64,000 nt of DNA from Tianweitania populi (GCF_014652875.1 NZ_BMZQ01000006.1:62001-126000); one strand, 5' to 3'; counted from the stretch's first letter, positions 25,721-36,584 are shown. Made by a program: numbers and translations. Notes: generated by a model from the sequence alone, not told the origin.

Positions 25721-26593
25721 ATGCAGGTGGGACAGGCGAAGCAGAAGAAGAGCCGCTACCAACGGTTGCTACAGGATCATCCCTTGTGCTGCCTTTGCGG
25801 CGGCGCGACGAAGTCGTCCACCGTCGACCACATCCCGCCTCAGGCGTGTTTCCCGAAAGGCTACTTCCCGGAGGAGTTTGAGTTTCCAGCATGCGAAGCT
25901 TGCAACGGGTCGAGCAAGAAGGAAGACCAGATATTCGGCTACTACATGCAGATGGGGAACCCCGATCTGTTCACCAAAGACCTGTGGTCGATGTGGAAGC
26001 TACAAGACGGCATTAACAACAACTACAGAACTGCGCTCTTGAACACCAGGCTGAGTAATCAAGCCAAGACGGAAGCGCTCATTAAAATGGGCATCCAGGT
26101 GCCGCCGGATGCCGACCTGACCAACTTGCCGCTTGCGGGAGCGTCCGATGAATTTTTCGAGGCGGCTAAGGTCATCGGTCGGAAGCTAGCTTGCGCGATC
26201 TACTACAGGGAGACAGGTGGCAAATTCCTTACGAGGAAGCACTACATCTGGACTAGCATAGTGCATGGCCGCCATCCTCGGGCATCAATGCTGACGGACT
26301 ACCTGAATAGGATGCTGCCCGAGAAGGAAGAGGGGATCCGGCGCAACATCAAGGAGTATGGGCGCAGATTCGGCTATCGCTACGGCTACAAAGAGAAGGA
26401 GGACTTTATGATCTCCGCGTGTCAATTCGGAATCGGCTTTATCTGCCTTACCTCCAGCGGCCTGCTTGAAAAAGGCTCAAAGAGCATTCCTTCCGAGGAG
26501 CTCCTGACAATTTTTCCGACGCCCGATGAACGGGCAGCCGCTACTGCACGGGCGGAGAATTCGATAGCGGCGGAGCCTACCCAAAGTGCCTAA
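25721..26593 (+). CDS. HNH-type (Cys-pair zinc) endonuclease-like protein
   Basis: The 290-residue protein starts at an ATG behind GAGAG. Near the N-terminus CCLCGG, then [10 protein letters not shown], then [12 protein letters not shown] form a Cys-x2-Cys ... DHIPP ... Cys-x2-CN array, the zinc-bound HNH (beta-beta-alpha metal) pattern of McrA/restriction-type nucleases, at about residues 23-70. The rest is helical without further motifs. Lower GC and lysine-rich composition differ from neighbours and suggest recent transfer. Downstream lies a broken dinB gene, so the module may have been inserted there. A role in defence is inferred from position. Confidence 0.65.
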   Translation: MQVGQAKQKKSRYQRLLQDHPLCCLCGGATKSSTVDHIPPQACFPKGYFPEEFEFPACEACNGSSKKEDQIFGYYMQMGNPDLFTKDLWSMWKLQDGINNNYRTALLNTRLSNQAKTEALIKMGIQVPPDADLTNLPLAGASDEFFEAAKVIGRKLACAIYYRETGGKFLTRKHYIWTSIVHGRHPRASMLTDYLNRMLPEKEEGIRRNIKEYGRRFGYRYGYKEKEDFMISACQFGIGFICLTSSGLLEKGSKSIPSEELLTIFPTPDERAAATARAENSIAAEPTQSA

Positions 26594-26704
26594 CCTCCAC
26601 CGTGGACAAACTGATCGGGGCCTCAAAGACGTGTCGCGATCTGACAAAATCCGCCCCTTGCTCTTTAGCGGGGGTGACAAAATATGGACTAACTTCTGCC
26701 TGCT

Positions 26705-26854
26705 CGGTTTGCCGCGCAATTCGGGATTATCGCGCTGCTCGACGGAGGCATAGAAGGCATCCATATCGACATGCAAAATGTTGCGGACTGGAGCGCCAGC
26801 ATCGCTTTTCTCTTCTCCGCAATGATCTAGTGACCTGTCCCTCTCTTTCAGCAT
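26705..26854 (-). pseudogene. N-terminal fragment of DNA polymerase IV (dinB)
   Basis: Starting at ATG 26854, nine bases after the SRAP stop, the frame reads [16 protein letters not shown] and then [20 protein letters not shown] and LRGKP, the diagnostic N-terminus of DinB including catalytic Asp residues. Resemblance stops abruptly after LRGKP (26705); the remaining frame is unrelated. The gene was the third of a helicase-SRAP-dinB operon and has lost about 300 codons. Confidence 0.8.
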
Positions 26855-26862
26855 GGTTCCAT

Positions 26863-27534
26863 TCAGACTAGCAGGTCGCCTTTCGGCATCGCCGGCGGCT
26901 CGACTACGATCAGCATGTTGCCGGGTAGGGGCCGCTGCAGGTGCTTTACCTCGTCCCATTCGCCGGTCAGCCACATATCGACCTCTTCAGGCGTGGTCAG
27001 GATTGCCGGCATCGCCTTCTGGTGGATTGGGCTGACAATCTCATTGGGAGATGTGGTCAGGAAGCCATAGAGCTCGAACTCCCGCTCTCCGTCACGCACC
27101 TTTTTCACGCCTCTCCATGGCGTCCAGAATCCGGCGAAGAACATCAAGGGCCTGTCCTCGTTGCGGGCAAACCAGGCGTTCGGAACCCGTCCGCCCTCGA
27201 CCTTGCTGGCGGGGTCGGGTTCGGCGAACGAAGTGAAAGGGACAACGCAGCGGCTCGTCGGCCCGAGCCAGCGCCGCCAGTGCGGCGAGTTCACGTTGCG
27301 GATATTGGTGACGCCGGGATCGTATTTGCCTTTGATGTAGTTGGGAGGTGTCGGCATACCCCATGTAGCACTGGCGATCTCGCGCCTGCCGTCCTCGCCG
27401 ACACGGACGATCGGCGCCAACGTGCCCGGATAGACATCGAGCGAGGGCGCGTTCCAGCCGGCCTTGTCAGCGAATGCCCTGGTGAACGCCATGACGGCAT
27501 CGCGTGTGGTCGTAAGGTTGTAGAGGTTACAAAT
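26863..27534 (-). CDS. SRAP (SOS response-associated peptidase, YedK/HMCES-like), apparent ATT start
   Basis: SRAP proteins cross-link to abasic sites in single-stranded DNA through Cys2, which becomes N-terminal after Met removal. Here the family N-terminus CNLYNLTTT is preceded by ATT at 27534-27532, not ATG; GAGGAG lies nine bases upstream, at correct spacing. Alternative Met codons either add a long non-homologous tail (frame open to 27735, overlapping the helicase gene) or would remove Cys2. Other SRAP residues are present: [18 protein letters not shown], and [10 protein letters not shown] with the catalytic His. With the ATT start it has 223 residues. It is 16 bp after the helicase stop. 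The ATT may be a true rare start or a weakened ATG. Confidence 0.85.
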   Translation of the reverse strand: MCNLYNLTTTRDAVMAFTRAFADKAGWNAPSLDVYPGTLAPIVRVGEDGRREIASATWGMPTPPNYIKGKYDPGVTNIRNVNSPHWRRWLGPTSRCVVPFTSFAEPDPASKVEGGRVPNAWFARNEDRPLMFFAGFWTPWRGVKKVRDGEREFELYGFLTTSPNEIVSPIHQKAMPAILTTPEEVDMWLTGEWDEVKHLQRPLPGNMLIVVEPPAMPKGDLLV

Positions 27535-27550
27535 CGCCGGATCTCCTCTT

Positions 27551-29620
27551 CTACCGCCACATGCCGCGCATGCGCGCGCCGACATCGAGGCGCACCTGCC
27601 GCGGCCCGGCATTGACGCTTGCTCCGGGAGCGACAACGGGCCAGGCACGGCATTCGAAAAGTTCGACCAGATTACCCGGAATGAACCGCGTGCGCGAGGC
27701 ATAGACATGCCGGTCGCCGGTCGAGGACTGGCCATGCGTGAAAAAGCGCTGCGGCACGACGAGATTGAGACTGTCTTTTGCCCGCGTCATGGCGACATAG
27801 AGCAGGCGACGTTCCTCCTCGATCTCGTCGGAAGTGCCGACGCCGAGGTCGGAGGGAATGCAGCCGTCCACCGTATTCAGCACGAACACCGACTTCCATT
27901 CCTGGCCTTTGGCCGAATGGATGGTCGAGAGGATCAGATAATCCTCATCGAGCAACGGCACGCCGGCCTGTCCTGACGTGGCGTCCGGAGGATCGAGGGT
28001 GAGTTCGGTCAGGAAGCGTTCGCGGGTGGGATAGCCGGCGGCGATGTCCTCGAGCTGGAGCAGGTCGGCCCGCCGCATCTCGAAATCCTCATGGATGCGT
28101 TCGAGATGCGGTTCGTACCATGCGCGAACCTGCCCGATCTCGGCTGGCCAGCCTGAAGAACTGGAGCGCAACCCGTCGAGCAGCTCGACAAAGCCCGGCC
28201 ATTCCGCTTGCGCTCGCGCCGGGCAGGGGAGGCGATTGAGCGTGTCGATAGGGTCGGCGCTGTCGGCAATCGCATCGAGTGCCGTCTGCGCAGTTGCGGG
28301 TCCCACACCCGGAAGCAACTGCATCAGCCGGAAGCCGGCAACGCGGTCACGCATGTTCTGGGCGAAACGCAGGGCTGCCAGCAAGTCTTTGACATGCGCG
28401 CTATCGAGGAATTTGAGGCCACCGAATTTGACGAAGGGGATGTTTCGGCGTGTCAGCTCGACCTCAAGGGGCCCGCTGTGATGGCTGGCGCGGAACAACA
28501 CGGCCTGGTCCTTCAGCCGCATGCCGGTCTCTCGGTTCTCCAGCACTTCGTCAGCGACGAACTTTGCCTGATCGGCTTCATCGCGCACGGTGACGAGGCG
28601 CGGCCGCTCGTTCGATGGGCGGTCGGTCCAGAGGTTCTTGGTAAAACGCTCCTTCGCCAAACCGATCACGCCGTTGGCCGCGGCAAGGATCGGTTGTGTC
28701 GAGCGGTAATTGCGGTCGAGGGTGATCACTTCAGCTGGAGGCGAGAACTCCATGGGGAAATCGAGGATGTTTCTGACCGTAGCCGCTCGGAAGGAATAGA
28801 TCGACTGGGCATCATCGCCGACAACGGTGAGGCCGCGACCGGCTGGCTTCAATCCCGTCAGGATTGTCGCCTGCAGGCGGTTGGTGTCCTGATATTCGTC
28901 GACGAGCACATGATCCCATTTGCCGCCTATCTCGTCGGCAAGCGTGGCATCGCCCATGGTCTGCGCCCAGTACAGCAGCAGATCGTCGTAATCGAGGACG
29001 TTCTGAATCTGCTTGGCCTCGACATATCCGGCGAAGAGTTCGCGCAGCTCCTTCTCCCATGCTGAACACCATGGGTAGTTCGCCCGCAGCACCTTATCTA
29101 GAGGCGCTTCGGCATTGACGGTGCGCGAATAGATCGACAGGCACGTTCCCTTGGCCGGAAAGCGGTTCTCGGTCTTGGAGAAGCCGAGATCGTGCCGGAC
29201 GAGGTTCATCAGGTCGGCGGAATCCTCGCGGTCATGGATGGTGAATTGCGGATCGAGGCCGAGTTCGATCGCATATTCGCGCAGGATCCGCGCGCCGATG
29301 CCGTGGAAGGTTCCCGACCACGCCAGCGCATCGGTCATGATGCCTGCCTTGTCGCCAAGCACCTTGGCGCAGATGCGCTCGACCCGCTTTCCCATTTCGC
29401 TTGCTGCACGCCGTGAGAAGGTCATCAGCAGGATACGGCGGGGATCGGCGCCGGCGATGATCAACTGGGCGACACGATGCGCAAGCGTATTGGTCTTGCC
29501 CGAGCCTGCGCCAGCAATGATCAGGAGCGGGCCGGCAGTCTTGCCTTCCGGGAGTCCTATTCCATGGATAACTGCGGCACGTTGGCCCTCATTTAATTTT
29601 TCCAGATGCGCCGCCTGCAT
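27551..29620 (-). CDS. UvrD-family ATP-dependent DNA helicase
   Basis: This 689-residue SF1A 3'-5' helicase begins HLEKLNEGQRAAVIHG, has Walker A AGAGSGKTNT at about residues 36-45, LMTFSRRAASEM, LVDEYQDTN, VGDDAQSIYSFRAA, LDRNYRST, STIHSAKGQEWKSVFVLN and LLYVAMTRAKDSL, the complete motif set. It heads a minus-strand operon with SRAP and the dinB remnant and starts opposite imuA across a region with a LexA box, so SOS control is likely. A role in processing stalled forks or lesion-bearing ends is inferred. No truncation seen. Confidence 0.9.
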   Translation of the reverse strand: MQAAHLEKLNEGQRAAVIHGIGLPEGKTAGPLLIIAGAGSGKTNTLAHRVAQLIIAGADPRRILLMTFSRRAASEMGKRVERICAKVLGDKAGIMTDALAWSGTFHGIGARILREYAIELGLDPQFTIHDREDSADLMNLVRHDLGFSKTENRFPAKGTCLSIYSRTVNAEAPLDKVLRANYPWCSAWEKELRELFAGYVEAKQIQNVLDYDDLLLYWAQTMGDATLADEIGGKWDHVLVDEYQDTNRLQATILTGLKPAGRGLTVVGDDAQSIYSFRAATVRNILDFPMEFSPPAEVITLDRNYRSTQPILAAANGVIGLAKERFTKNLWTDRPSNERPRLVTVRDEADQAKFVADEVLENRETGMRLKDQAVLFRASHHSGPLEVELTRRNIPFVKFGGLKFLDSAHVKDLLAALRFAQNMRDRVAGFRLMQLLPGVGPATAQTALDAIADSADPIDTLNRLPCPARAQAEWPGFVELLDGLRSSSSGWPAEIGQVRAWYEPHLERIHEDFEMRRADLLQLEDIAAGYPTRERFLTELTLDPPDATSGQAGVPLLDEDYLILSTIHSAKGQEWKSVFVLNTVDGCIPSDLGVGTSDEIEEERRLLYVAMTRAKDSLNLVVPQRFFTHGQSSTGDRHVYASRTRFIPGNLVELFECRAWPVVAPGASVNAGPRQVRLDVGARMRGMWR

Positions 29621-29747
29621 GCCGCTTCCTTCCTATCGTCCTAAGATTCAACGGCAATTCACCAATACTACCGCGTTACTTGTGATGGCGCTGCTTCTCC
29701 AATGAGTCGACGCGCACAGGAGTCCGATTGACTCACCTACCGAAAAA

Positions 29748-29762
29748 GAACAAACATAGAAC
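29748..29762 (+). promoter_or_regulatory. LexA box of the SOS mutagenesis genes
   Basis: GAAC, seven bases, GAAC (29748-29751 and 29759-29762) fits the direct-repeat LexA site of alphaproteobacteria (GTTC N7 GTTC on the other strand). It lies about 50 bp before imuA and about 130 bp before the divergent helicase gene, and may control both. Confidence 0.8.
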
Positions 29763-29812
29763 ATAGCAGCGCCGAGCGGAGTTGCAAAGCCCCTTTAGGA
29801 GAACCGGATTTC

Positions 29813-30574
29813 ATGGCCGATCGCGCGGCAAACCCTGTTATCGCCCAGCTCCAAGAGCGCATTGCGCATTTGGAGAGTGGTGCTGGCCGGGTGCGGGAGG
29901 TTCTACCATTCGGTCTGCCTGACATGGATCGACGCCTGCCGGGCGGTGGGTTGGGGCTCGGGTGCCTGCACGAGATCGCCGGCGGCGGCAACGGCGCTGT
30001 GGACGGAACCGCTGCCGCCATGTTCGCGGCCGGCATCGCGGCACGGACCAGAGGCAAGGTGCTTTGGATCGTAACTCGGACCGATCTCTTCGCACCCGCG
30101 CTTGCGCAGGCTGGGCTCAATCCCGACCGGGTGATCCATGTTGAGGCGGGCGATGAGAAAGCGCTGCTTGCCTGTTTTGAGGAAGGGCTGCGCCACGGTG
30201 GCTTAGGAGCCGTCGTTGCGGAAGCCGCTCATTTGTCGATGACCGCGTCGCGTCGCCTACAACTGGCGGCGGAAGGTTCGGACACGATCGGTCTCGCCGT
30301 CCGGCGTTGGCGTCGGCAGACAGAGGCCGGCGATTTCGGGCAGCCGACGGCGAGCGTCACCCGCTGGCGTGTCTCGGTGCTGCCCACCGCTCCATTGCCT
30401 GTGCCCGGTCTCGGCCGTGCCCGCTGGCTGGTCGAGTTGATCCGATGCCGTTCCGGCGAAAGTGCAGATTTTGAAGTGGAGGCTTGCGATGCCAAGGGTT
30501 GTATCGCTCTTCCTTCCAAGGTGGCCGACAGACCGCCTCAGAAGGAAGTCGGGCGACGCATCGCCTCCGCCTGA
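29813..30574 (+). CDS. imuA: SOS mutagenesis protein ImuA
   Basis: ImuA is a RecA-fold accessory factor of the ImuB-DnaE2 translesion mutasome in bacteria that lack a Pol V. The 253-residue protein starts at ATG behind TTTAGGAGA. Visible family elements are REVLPFGLPDMDRRLPGGGL, LHEIAGGG, and the RecA-like strand GKVLWIVTRTDLF and later WRVSVLPTAPLPVPGLGRAR. Its 3' end overlaps imuB by 86 bp. The LexA box upstream predicts induction by DNA damage. Confidence 0.9.
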   Translation: MADRAANPVIAQLQERIAHLESGAGRVREVLPFGLPDMDRRLPGGGLGLGCLHEIAGGGNGAVDGTAAAMFAAGIAARTRGKVLWIVTRTDLFAPALAQAGLNPDRVIHVEAGDEKALLACFEEGLRHGGLGAVVAEAAHLSMTASRRLQLAAEGSDTIGLAVRRWRRQTEAGDFGQPTASVTRWRVSVLPTAPLPVPGLGRARWLVELIRCRSGESADFEVEACDAKGCIALPSKVADRPPQKEVGRRIASA

Positions 30575-32012
30575 GGCACCGCTCGTCCTCGCCGGTCGTA
30601 CCGGCCGCCGCAGAACCATCGCCGCTCTCGACGCAAATGCCCAGGCGCTTGGCGTCGGGGTCGGCATGGCCGTTGCCAAGGCGCAGGCGCTCGTGCCGGG
30701 GCTGTTCGTTATCGATGCTGATCCCGTCGCCGATCGAGAGGGTCTCGAGAAGCTCGCGCTCTGGGCTCTGCAGCGGATCTCCCCAGTTGTTGCCGCGGAC
30801 CCGCCCGATGGACTGGTGATCGACACGACTGGCGCCGATCATTTGCATGGCGGCGAGGCGGTGATGCTTGAGACAATGGTGCAGAAGTTCGCGGCCTCAG
30901 GCGTAGAGGCGCGTGCTGCAATAGCCGACACCTGGGGTGCGGCTCATGCTGCTGCCCGGTTTCTCCGGCACCAGATCGCGGTCATCGCGCCCGCTGAAAC
31001 CGGGGCAATGTTACGCTCGCTGCCGTTGGCGGCGCTGCGGCTGGACGGTGAAACCGTGACCGGTCTGCGCACACTCGGCTTCGAAACCGTCGGTGATCTG
31101 AAAGATCAGCCGCGTGCTCCGCTCACCCTGCGCTTTGGTCCCGAAATCGGACGTCGCCTCGATCAGGCGTTCGGCGTTATTGGCGAGCCGGTCGATCCCA
31201 TCCGATCGCCGGAACTGGTCGAGGTTCGCCGGGTCTTTGGCGAGCCGATCGGTGCGGCCGATACCATTGCACGCTACATTGGAAAGTTGGTCGATGCGCT
31301 TTGCCTCGAGCTGGAAAAGCGCGGTCTTGGCGCGCGCCGGCTCGACCTGCTGTTTCACCGGGTCGACAATACCATGCAGTTCATTCGGGTCGGCATGGCT
31401 CAGCCGGTGCGCGATCCCAAACGCCTAGCGCGCCTGTTACGCGACAAGATCGAGACCGTGGATCCTGGCTTCGGCATCGAGATCATGGTGCTGGTGGCGA
31501 TCGAGAGCGAAGCAATGCACGATCGCCAAGCCATCTCATCTCTGGTCGCGCCATCCGAACCGGATGTCTCCAACCTGGTCGACGTTCTCGCTAACCGCGT
31601 CGGCGGCCACAGGCTCTACCGCTTCACGCCGGTGCAGAGCGACGTGCCGGAACGCTCGGTCGCTCGCGTGGCAGCGCTTTCGCCCGAGACCGGCGCCACT
31701 TGGGAAGGCGACTGGCCGCGCCCGCCGCGGCTTCTGGCTCGTCCCGAGCCGGTCGAGACCATGGCGCTGCTACCCGACAACCCGCCGGTCTGGTTCACCT
31801 GGCGCGGCATACGCCGGCGCGTGCGACGTGCTGACGGACCTGAGCGCATTCGCGGCGAATGGTGGAAGCGCGATGCGGAGATGACCACGGTCAGGGATTA
31901 TTTCCGGGTCGAGGACGAGACCGGCGAACGCTACTGGTTGTTCCGCTCCGGCGACGGTGAGCATGAGGACAGCGGCTCGCAAAAGTGGTTCCTGCATGGG
32001 ATCTTCGCATGA
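30489..32012 (+). CDS. imuB: Y-family polymerase-like protein ImuB
   Basis: ImuB is a catalytically inactive Y-family polymerase homologue that bridges ImuA, DnaE2 and the beta clamp. The start at 30489 gives [19 protein letters not shown], the typical opening; 507 residues. The acidic catalytic residues of true Y-family polymerases are absent, as expected. [20 protein letters not shown] is the helix-hairpin-helix and little-finger-proximal segment, and [20 protein letters not shown] is a conserved ImuB C-terminal element. It overlaps imuA and ends in an ATGA overlap with dnaE2, so the three genes form one transcription unit. Confidence 0.92.
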   Translation: MPRVVSLFLPRWPTDRLRRKSGDASPPPEAPLVLAGRTGRRRTIAALDANAQALGVGVGMAVAKAQALVPGLFVIDADPVADREGLEKLALWALQRISPVVAADPPDGLVIDTTGADHLHGGEAVMLETMVQKFAASGVEARAAIADTWGAAHAAARFLRHQIAVIAPAETGAMLRSLPLAALRLDGETVTGLRTLGFETVGDLKDQPRAPLTLRFGPEIGRRLDQAFGVIGEPVDPIRSPELVEVRRVFGEPIGAADTIARYIGKLVDALCLELEKRGLGARRLDLLFHRVDNTMQFIRVGMAQPVRDPKRLARLLRDKIETVDPGFGIEIMVLVAIESEAMHDRQAISSLVAPSEPDVSNLVDVLANRVGGHRLYRFTPVQSDVPERSVARVAALSPETGATWEGDWPRPPRLLARPEPVETMALLPDNPPVWFTWRGIRRRVRRADGPERIRGEWWKRDAEMTTVRDYFRVEDETGERYWLFRSGDGEHEDSGSQKWFLHGIFA

Positions 32013-35000
32013 GCCGGTCCTCCTACGCCGAATTGCAGGTCACCACGCATTTCTCATTCCTGCGCGGTGCAAGCTCTTGCGAAGAACTTTTCGCGCAAGC
32101 GGCTGCCATGGGGATTTCCGCGCTTGGCGTCGTCGATCGGAATTCACTCGCCGGGATAGTTCGGGCCCATGAAGCGGCACGCACCACCGGCGTCCGCCTC
32201 ATCGTCGGCTGTCGCCTCGATCTTGCCGATGGCCTGTCGGTCCTCGTCTATCCGACCAATCGGCCAGCCTATGCGAGACTTTGCCGCCTGCTGTCGCTCG
32301 GCAAGAAGCGCGCGGGCAAGGGCAAGTGCCATCTCGAATGGCCCGATCTCGTCGCCTATGGGGAAGGGCTGATTGCGGTCCTCGTGCCCGATGTCGCTGA
32401 CGAGACCTGCGCAATGCAGTTGCGCCGTCTGCGCGAAGCCTTCGGTGACCGCGCCTATATGGCGCTGACGCTTCGCCGTCGCCCCAACGACCAGCTCCGT
32501 CTCTGGGAATTGTCGAACATGGCGACCATGGCTCGCGTGCCGACGGTCGTCACCAACCATGTGCTGTTCCACGAGACCGGACGGCAGATCATGCAGGATC
32601 TCGTGACGGCCATCAGGCACAACGTCACGATCGACGAGCTCGGCCATCGACGCGAGCGCTTTGCCGATCGCTACCTCAAGCCGCCCGAGGAAATGCACCG
32701 CCTGTTCGGACGCTATCCCGAGGCACTCGCGCGAACCACGGAAATCATGGAGCGCTGCAAATTCTCGCTCGACGAGCTCGCCTATCAATATCCGGAAGAA
32801 AAGCTCTACCCGGACCTTACTCCGCAGCAGGCTCTGGAAAAGCTGACGTGGGAGGGCGCGGCCGAGCGCTATCCGGAAGGCCTGCCAGAAAAGGTGCGCG
32901 GCAATCTCCAACACGAACTGCGATTGATCGAGAAGCTGGACTATGCGCCGTATTTCCTGACCGTGAATGCGATCGTGCGTTTCGCCCGCTCGAAAGCCAT
33001 TCTCTGCCAAGGCAGGGGCTCGGCGGCGAATTCGGCCGTTTGCTTTGTACTCGGCGTCACCTCTGTCGATCCCGACCGAAACGACCTTCTCTTCGAACGC
33101 TTCGTCTCCGAGGAACGGCGTGAGCCGCCCGACATCGATGTCGATTTCGAACATGAGCGCCGCGAAGAGGTGATCCAGTGGGTCTACGAGACCTATGGCC
33201 GGACCCGGTCGGCGCTATGCTCGACCGTCATTCGCTACCGGGCCAAGGGCGCGTTGCGCGATGTCGGTAAGGCGCTCGGCCTGCCCGAGGATTTGACCAA
33301 GACTTTGTCCTCACAGGTCTGGGGCTGGTCGGAGGGTATCGAACAGAAGCATGCCGAAACTCTCAACCTCAATATGGGCGACCGCCGCCTGCGCCTTGCC
33401 CTCGAACTCGCCCATCAGCTCGTCGGCACCCCGCGTCATCTCTCCCAGCATCCGGGAGGCTTCGTCCTGACCCGCGACCGGCTCGACGAACTGGTGCCGA
33501 TCGAGCCGGCGGCAATGGAGGATCGGCAGGTCATAGAATGGGATAAGGACGATATCGACGTCCTCAAATTCATGAAGGTCGATGTTCTGGCGCTCGGCAT
33601 GCTCTCCTGCATGCGGCGCGCCTTCGATCTCCTGGCCGAGCACAAGGACATCAGGCTCGACCTCGCAACCATCCCGGCCGAGGATCCGCGCACCTATGCC
33701 ATGATCCGCAAGGCGGACACGCTTGGCACATTCCAGATCGAGAGCCGCGCGCAGATGGCGATGCTGCCGCGCATCAAGCCGCGCACATTCTACGATCTGG
33801 TCATCGAGGTAGCGATCGTCCGGCCCGGGCCGATCCAGGGCGACATGGTCCATCCCTATCTGCGCCGACGAGAGGGCAAGGAGGACGTTACCTTTCCCAA
33901 GCCGGAGCTCGAGGCAGTGCTCGGCAAGACGCTGGGTGTGCCCCTGTTCCAGGAGCAGGCCATGCGCGTCGCCATTGAATGCGCCGGCTTCACCGCCGGC
34001 GAGGCCGATCAGCTGCGCCGGGCCATGGCCACCTTCAAACACACAGGTGGCGTCTCGAAGTTCGGGGAGAAGCTGATCTCTGGCATGGTCGACAACGGCT
34101 ATGACCGTGAGTTCGCCGAACGCACCTTCAAGCAGCTGGAAGGGTTCGGCAGCTACGGCTTTCCCGAAAGCCATGCTGCGAGCTTCGCCCTCATCGCCTA
34201 CGCCTCCGCCTGGATGAAATGCTGGCATCCCGATGCCTTTTGCTGCGCGCTGCTCAATGCCCAGCCGATGGGCTTTTACGCGCCTGCCCAGATCGTCAGG
34301 GATGCGCATGAACATGGCGTCGAGGTCCGTCCCGTCTGCATCAATACATCCCGATGGGACTGCACCCTGGAGCCGATTGGAAACGACGGCCGCTTCGCAG
34401 TGCGTCTGGGCCTGCGCATGGTCAAGGGGCTCGGCAATGCCGAGGCCGCGCGCCTGATCGCCTGTCGGGATGACCGAGCATTTTCGTCGGTTGATGATCT
34501 ATGGCGCCGTGCGGCCATTCCTGCCGCTGCCTTGGTCGAATTGGCGGAGGCCGACGCCTTTCGACTTTCGCTCGATCTCGCTCGCCGCGAGGCTCTGTGG
34601 GCCATCAAGGCCCTGCGGGACGAGCCGCTGCCGCTGTTCGCGGCCGCTGCAGAGCGTGAGGCGATCATCGTTCCCGAGCAGACGGAACCTGCCGTTGCAT
34701 TGCGCCCGATGCCGGCGGGCAGGGAAGTGGTCGAAGACTATAGCCATGTCGGTCTCACGCTTCGACAGCATCCTGTCTCGTTCCTTCGGGCCGAGCTCGC
34801 GCAGCAGCGCATCCTGACCTGCGCAGAAGCTGTTGCCTGCCGCGATCGCCGCTGGGTGCATGTCGCCGGCCTCGTTCTCGTGCGTCAGCGGCCGGGCTCG
34901 GCCAAGGGCGTCATGTTCATCACCCTCGAAGACGAGACCGCCGTCGCCAATCTCGTGGTCTGGACCAAGGTGTTCGAAAAGTTTCGCCGCGTCGTGCTCG

Positions 35001-35266
35001 GTTCCGGCATGATCGGGGTGAAGGGAAGGGTGCAGCGGGAAGGCGAGGTTGTGCACATCGTCGCTCATGAAATCCGTGATCTCTCGGCTGAGCTGGCAAG
35101 CATCGGTTCGCTGGAGACCGCTTTTCCTCTCCCGCATGGGCGCGGTGATGAGTTTCATCACGGATCGCCAACACCAGATCCCCGGGGCTTAGCCAAGCCG
35201 CGCGATATGCCCGACCCGTATCTGCATCTGGACGAGATCAGGGTGAAAACGCGGGATTTTCGGTAA
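32009..35266 (+). CDS. dnaE2: Error-prone DNA polymerase DnaE2
   Basis: DnaE2 is a C-family alpha-subunit homologue that performs error-prone translesion synthesis with ImuA/ImuB. The ATG at 32009 overlaps the imuB stop and begins [20 protein letters not shown], the PHP domain. The 1085-residue length is typical. Core motifs include [17 protein letters not shown] and [18 protein letters not shown], carrying the catalytic Asp pair of the Pol III palm, and later [18 protein letters not shown] and [22 protein letters not shown]-terminal OB-fold covers about 950-1040. The gene seems complete and would be co-induced with imuA. Confidence 0.95.
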   Translation: MSRSSYAELQVTTHFSFLRGASSCEELFAQAAAMGISALGVVDRNSLAGIVRAHEAARTTGVRLIVGCRLDLADGLSVLVYPTNRPAYARLCRLLSLGKKRAGKGKCHLEWPDLVAYGEGLIAVLVPDVADETCAMQLRRLREAFGDRAYMALTLRRRPNDQLRLWELSNMATMARVPTVVTNHVLFHETGRQIMQDLVTAIRHNVTIDELGHRRERFADRYLKPPEEMHRLFGRYPEALARTTEIMERCKFSLDELAYQYPEEKLYPDLTPQQALEKLTWEGAAERYPEGLPEKVRGNLQHELRLIEKLDYAPYFLTVNAIVRFARSKAILCQGRGSAANSAVCFVLGVTSVDPDRNDLLFERFVSEERREPPDIDVDFEHERREEVIQWVYETYGRTRSALCSTVIRYRAKGALRDVGKALGLPEDLTKTLSSQVWGWSEGIEQKHAETLNLNMGDRRLRLALELAHQLVGTPRHLSQHPGGFVLTRDRLDELVPIEPAAMEDRQVIEWDKDDIDVLKFMKVDVLALGMLSCMRRAFDLLAEHKDIRLDLATIPAEDPRTYAMIRKADTLGTFQIESRAQMAMLPRIKPRTFYDLVIEVAIVRPGPIQGDMVHPYLRRREGKEDVTFPKPELEAVLGKTLGVPLFQEQAMRVAIECAGFTAGEADQLRRAMATFKHTGGVSKFGEKLISGMVDNGYDREFAERTFKQLEGFGSYGFPESHAASFALIAYASAWMKCWHPDAFCCALLNAQPMGFYAPAQIVRDAHEHGVEVRPVCINTSRWDCTLEPIGNDGRFAVRLGLRMVKGLGNAEAARLIACRDDRAFSSVDDLWRRAAIPAAALVELAEADAFRLSLDLARREALWAIKALRDEPLPLFAAAAEREAIIVPEQTEPAVALRPMPAGREVVEDYSHVGLTLRQHPVSFLRAELAQQRILTCAEAVACRDRRWVHVAGLVLVRQRPGSAKGVMFITLEDETAVANLVVWTKVFEKFRRVVLGSGMIGVKGRVQREGEVVHIVAHEIRDLSAELASIGSLETAFPLPHGRGDEFHHGSPTPDPRGLAKPRDMPDPYLHLDEIRVKTRDFR

Positions 35267-35323
35267 ACGTCCAGATGCGACTACTAATAGAGCGGTTTCT
35301 GGCGCTGTTTCGGTTATGGGAAA

Positions 35324-36058
35324 ATGACATGCGTTGCTTCAAAAAGCCGACGTTGCATAAGCGCTAATCTGATGCTTAGTGTTGAGGATCTACACATACT
35401 CTCGCGGAAGAATAAGTTGTTCGATGTACTACTACCCTGGCTGCCGGGCTTTGCCGCCGCCTACGCTATCCAGATAGTCTCAGTCGCCTCTCCAGGCCCC
35501 GGAGTAGCCCTGCTTTTAGGGCTGGGCTTGTCTAAGGGGCGGAAGGCTGCCCTTGCTGCATCATTGGGCATCGCTTTTGGCGCAGCCTGCATTGCATTGG
35601 CTACAACGCAAGGCCTTGGACAGCTTATGGAGCGGGTCGCTTGGCTCTCGACTATCATTCGATTAGCAGGTGCGACCTACTTAATGTGGCTAGCGTTAAA
35701 AGCCTGGGCTCGCGCCATCAAACCTCCTGCAATAGATGCCAAACCCACGCCTGGTGCAGGCGGACTATTCCGCTGCTTCGGTTCCGGACTCGCTATGCAA
35801 TTGACTAACCCGAAAGCCATCGTGTTCTGGTTGGCCATAGCCACGGTTGGGGCCACGCACAATGCGCCACCATTGATCGTTATTCTATTCATACTCGGAG
35901 CGTTTCTAATTTCCTTAGTCGGACACGGTGCGTATGCGGTCCTCCTGTCCTCCGCTCCCTTCCGGCTCGTTTACGAACGCTGCCGCCGTTGGGTCGAAGC
36001 TGGTATCGGTGGATGCTTGACGTGGTTTGCCGTCCGCCTTGCCACCGAACGATCCTGA
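35324..36058 (+). CDS. LysE/RhtB-family amino-acid exporter
   Basis: This membrane protein of about 244 residues belongs to the LysE superfamily: the SPGPGVALLLGLGLSKGRKA motif after the first membrane segment, then ALATTQGLGQ, and SGLAMQLTNPKAIVFWLAI, the conserved NPK motif. About five to six hydrophobic segments are visible. It exports an amino acid or related small molecule; the substrate cannot be read. An alternative start is the ATG at 35372, which fits the usual short N-terminus better. It is unrelated in function to dnaE2 and is probably cargo. Confidence 0.85.
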   Translation: MTCVASKSRRCISANLMLSVEDLHILSRKNKLFDVLLPWLPGFAAAYAIQIVSVASPGPGVALLLGLGLSKGRKAALAASLGIAFGAACIALATTQGLGQLMERVAWLSTIIRLAGATYLMWLALKAWARAIKPPAIDAKPTPGAGGLFRCFGSGLAMQLTNPKAIVFWLAIATVGATHNAPPLIVILFILGAFLISLVGHGAYAVLLSSAPFRLVYERCRRWVEAGIGGCLTWFAVRLATERS

Positions 36059-36231
36059 CCAGATCGGCGATGTCGCACATTCTCGCTCCGTGACTCACCG
36101 AGGAGATCAGTCGGCAAATCTTAAAGGCCGTCTTCAGGTTTCGACCCGGTTGCAGCTGTATAGCGGTCCCAGGAGCGGACCTTCTACGGAAGGGTCAATA
36201 TAGCTAGTATCGATGTGGAAGGCGAGGCAGC

Positions 36232-36489
36232 ATGACTTTCGCAGAATGGCACGCGATGATGCTTGAGCAAGTCGAACATTGGCATAAAAACGGTACTCTC
36301 CGGGCAAAGGGGCACATGCTGGACGGAGCCTTGTCCGGCTATTGGGAGTGGTTTCGGGTCGACGGCACGAAGCTGCGTTCCGGTCACTTCGATAACGGAC
36401 AGCAGGTCGGGGAATGGATCACCTACGACCGAAGCGGTCGACCACACAAAGTCACGAAGAAGAGAGGAAGTGAGCAGGGTGATCAGTAG
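36232..36489 (+). CDS. Small YwqK/MORN-like repeat protein
   Basis: The 85-residue protein starts at ATG behind GAGGCAG. Two or three short repeats are visible, HWHKNGTLRAKGHMLDG, then GYWEWFRVDGTKLRSGHFDN, then GEWITYDRSGRPHKVTK, matching the YwqK-type (MORN-related) repeat. These are annotated as antitoxin-like proteins in some toxin-antitoxin systems, but no toxin gene is next to it. It faces the DUF3800 gene tail to tail. Confidence 0.6.
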   Translation: MTFAEWHAMMLEQVEHWHKNGTLRAKGHMLDGALSGYWEWFRVDGTKLRSGHFDNGQQVGEWITYDRSGRPHKVTKKRGSEQGDQ

Positions 36490-36584
36490 GTAGGCAGTCA
36501 GGCGGCAACCCACTCTACATAAGCCCTCCCGGGTCTCCATGCCAACTCCAGAAACGGTCATTCACGAGCCCGCCGTGATGGCGG

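Noticed and set aside
32144-34315. Long minus-strand frames inside dnaE2
   Set aside because: They lie fully within the conserved DnaE2 coding region and show no domain; an artefact of GC-rich codon use.
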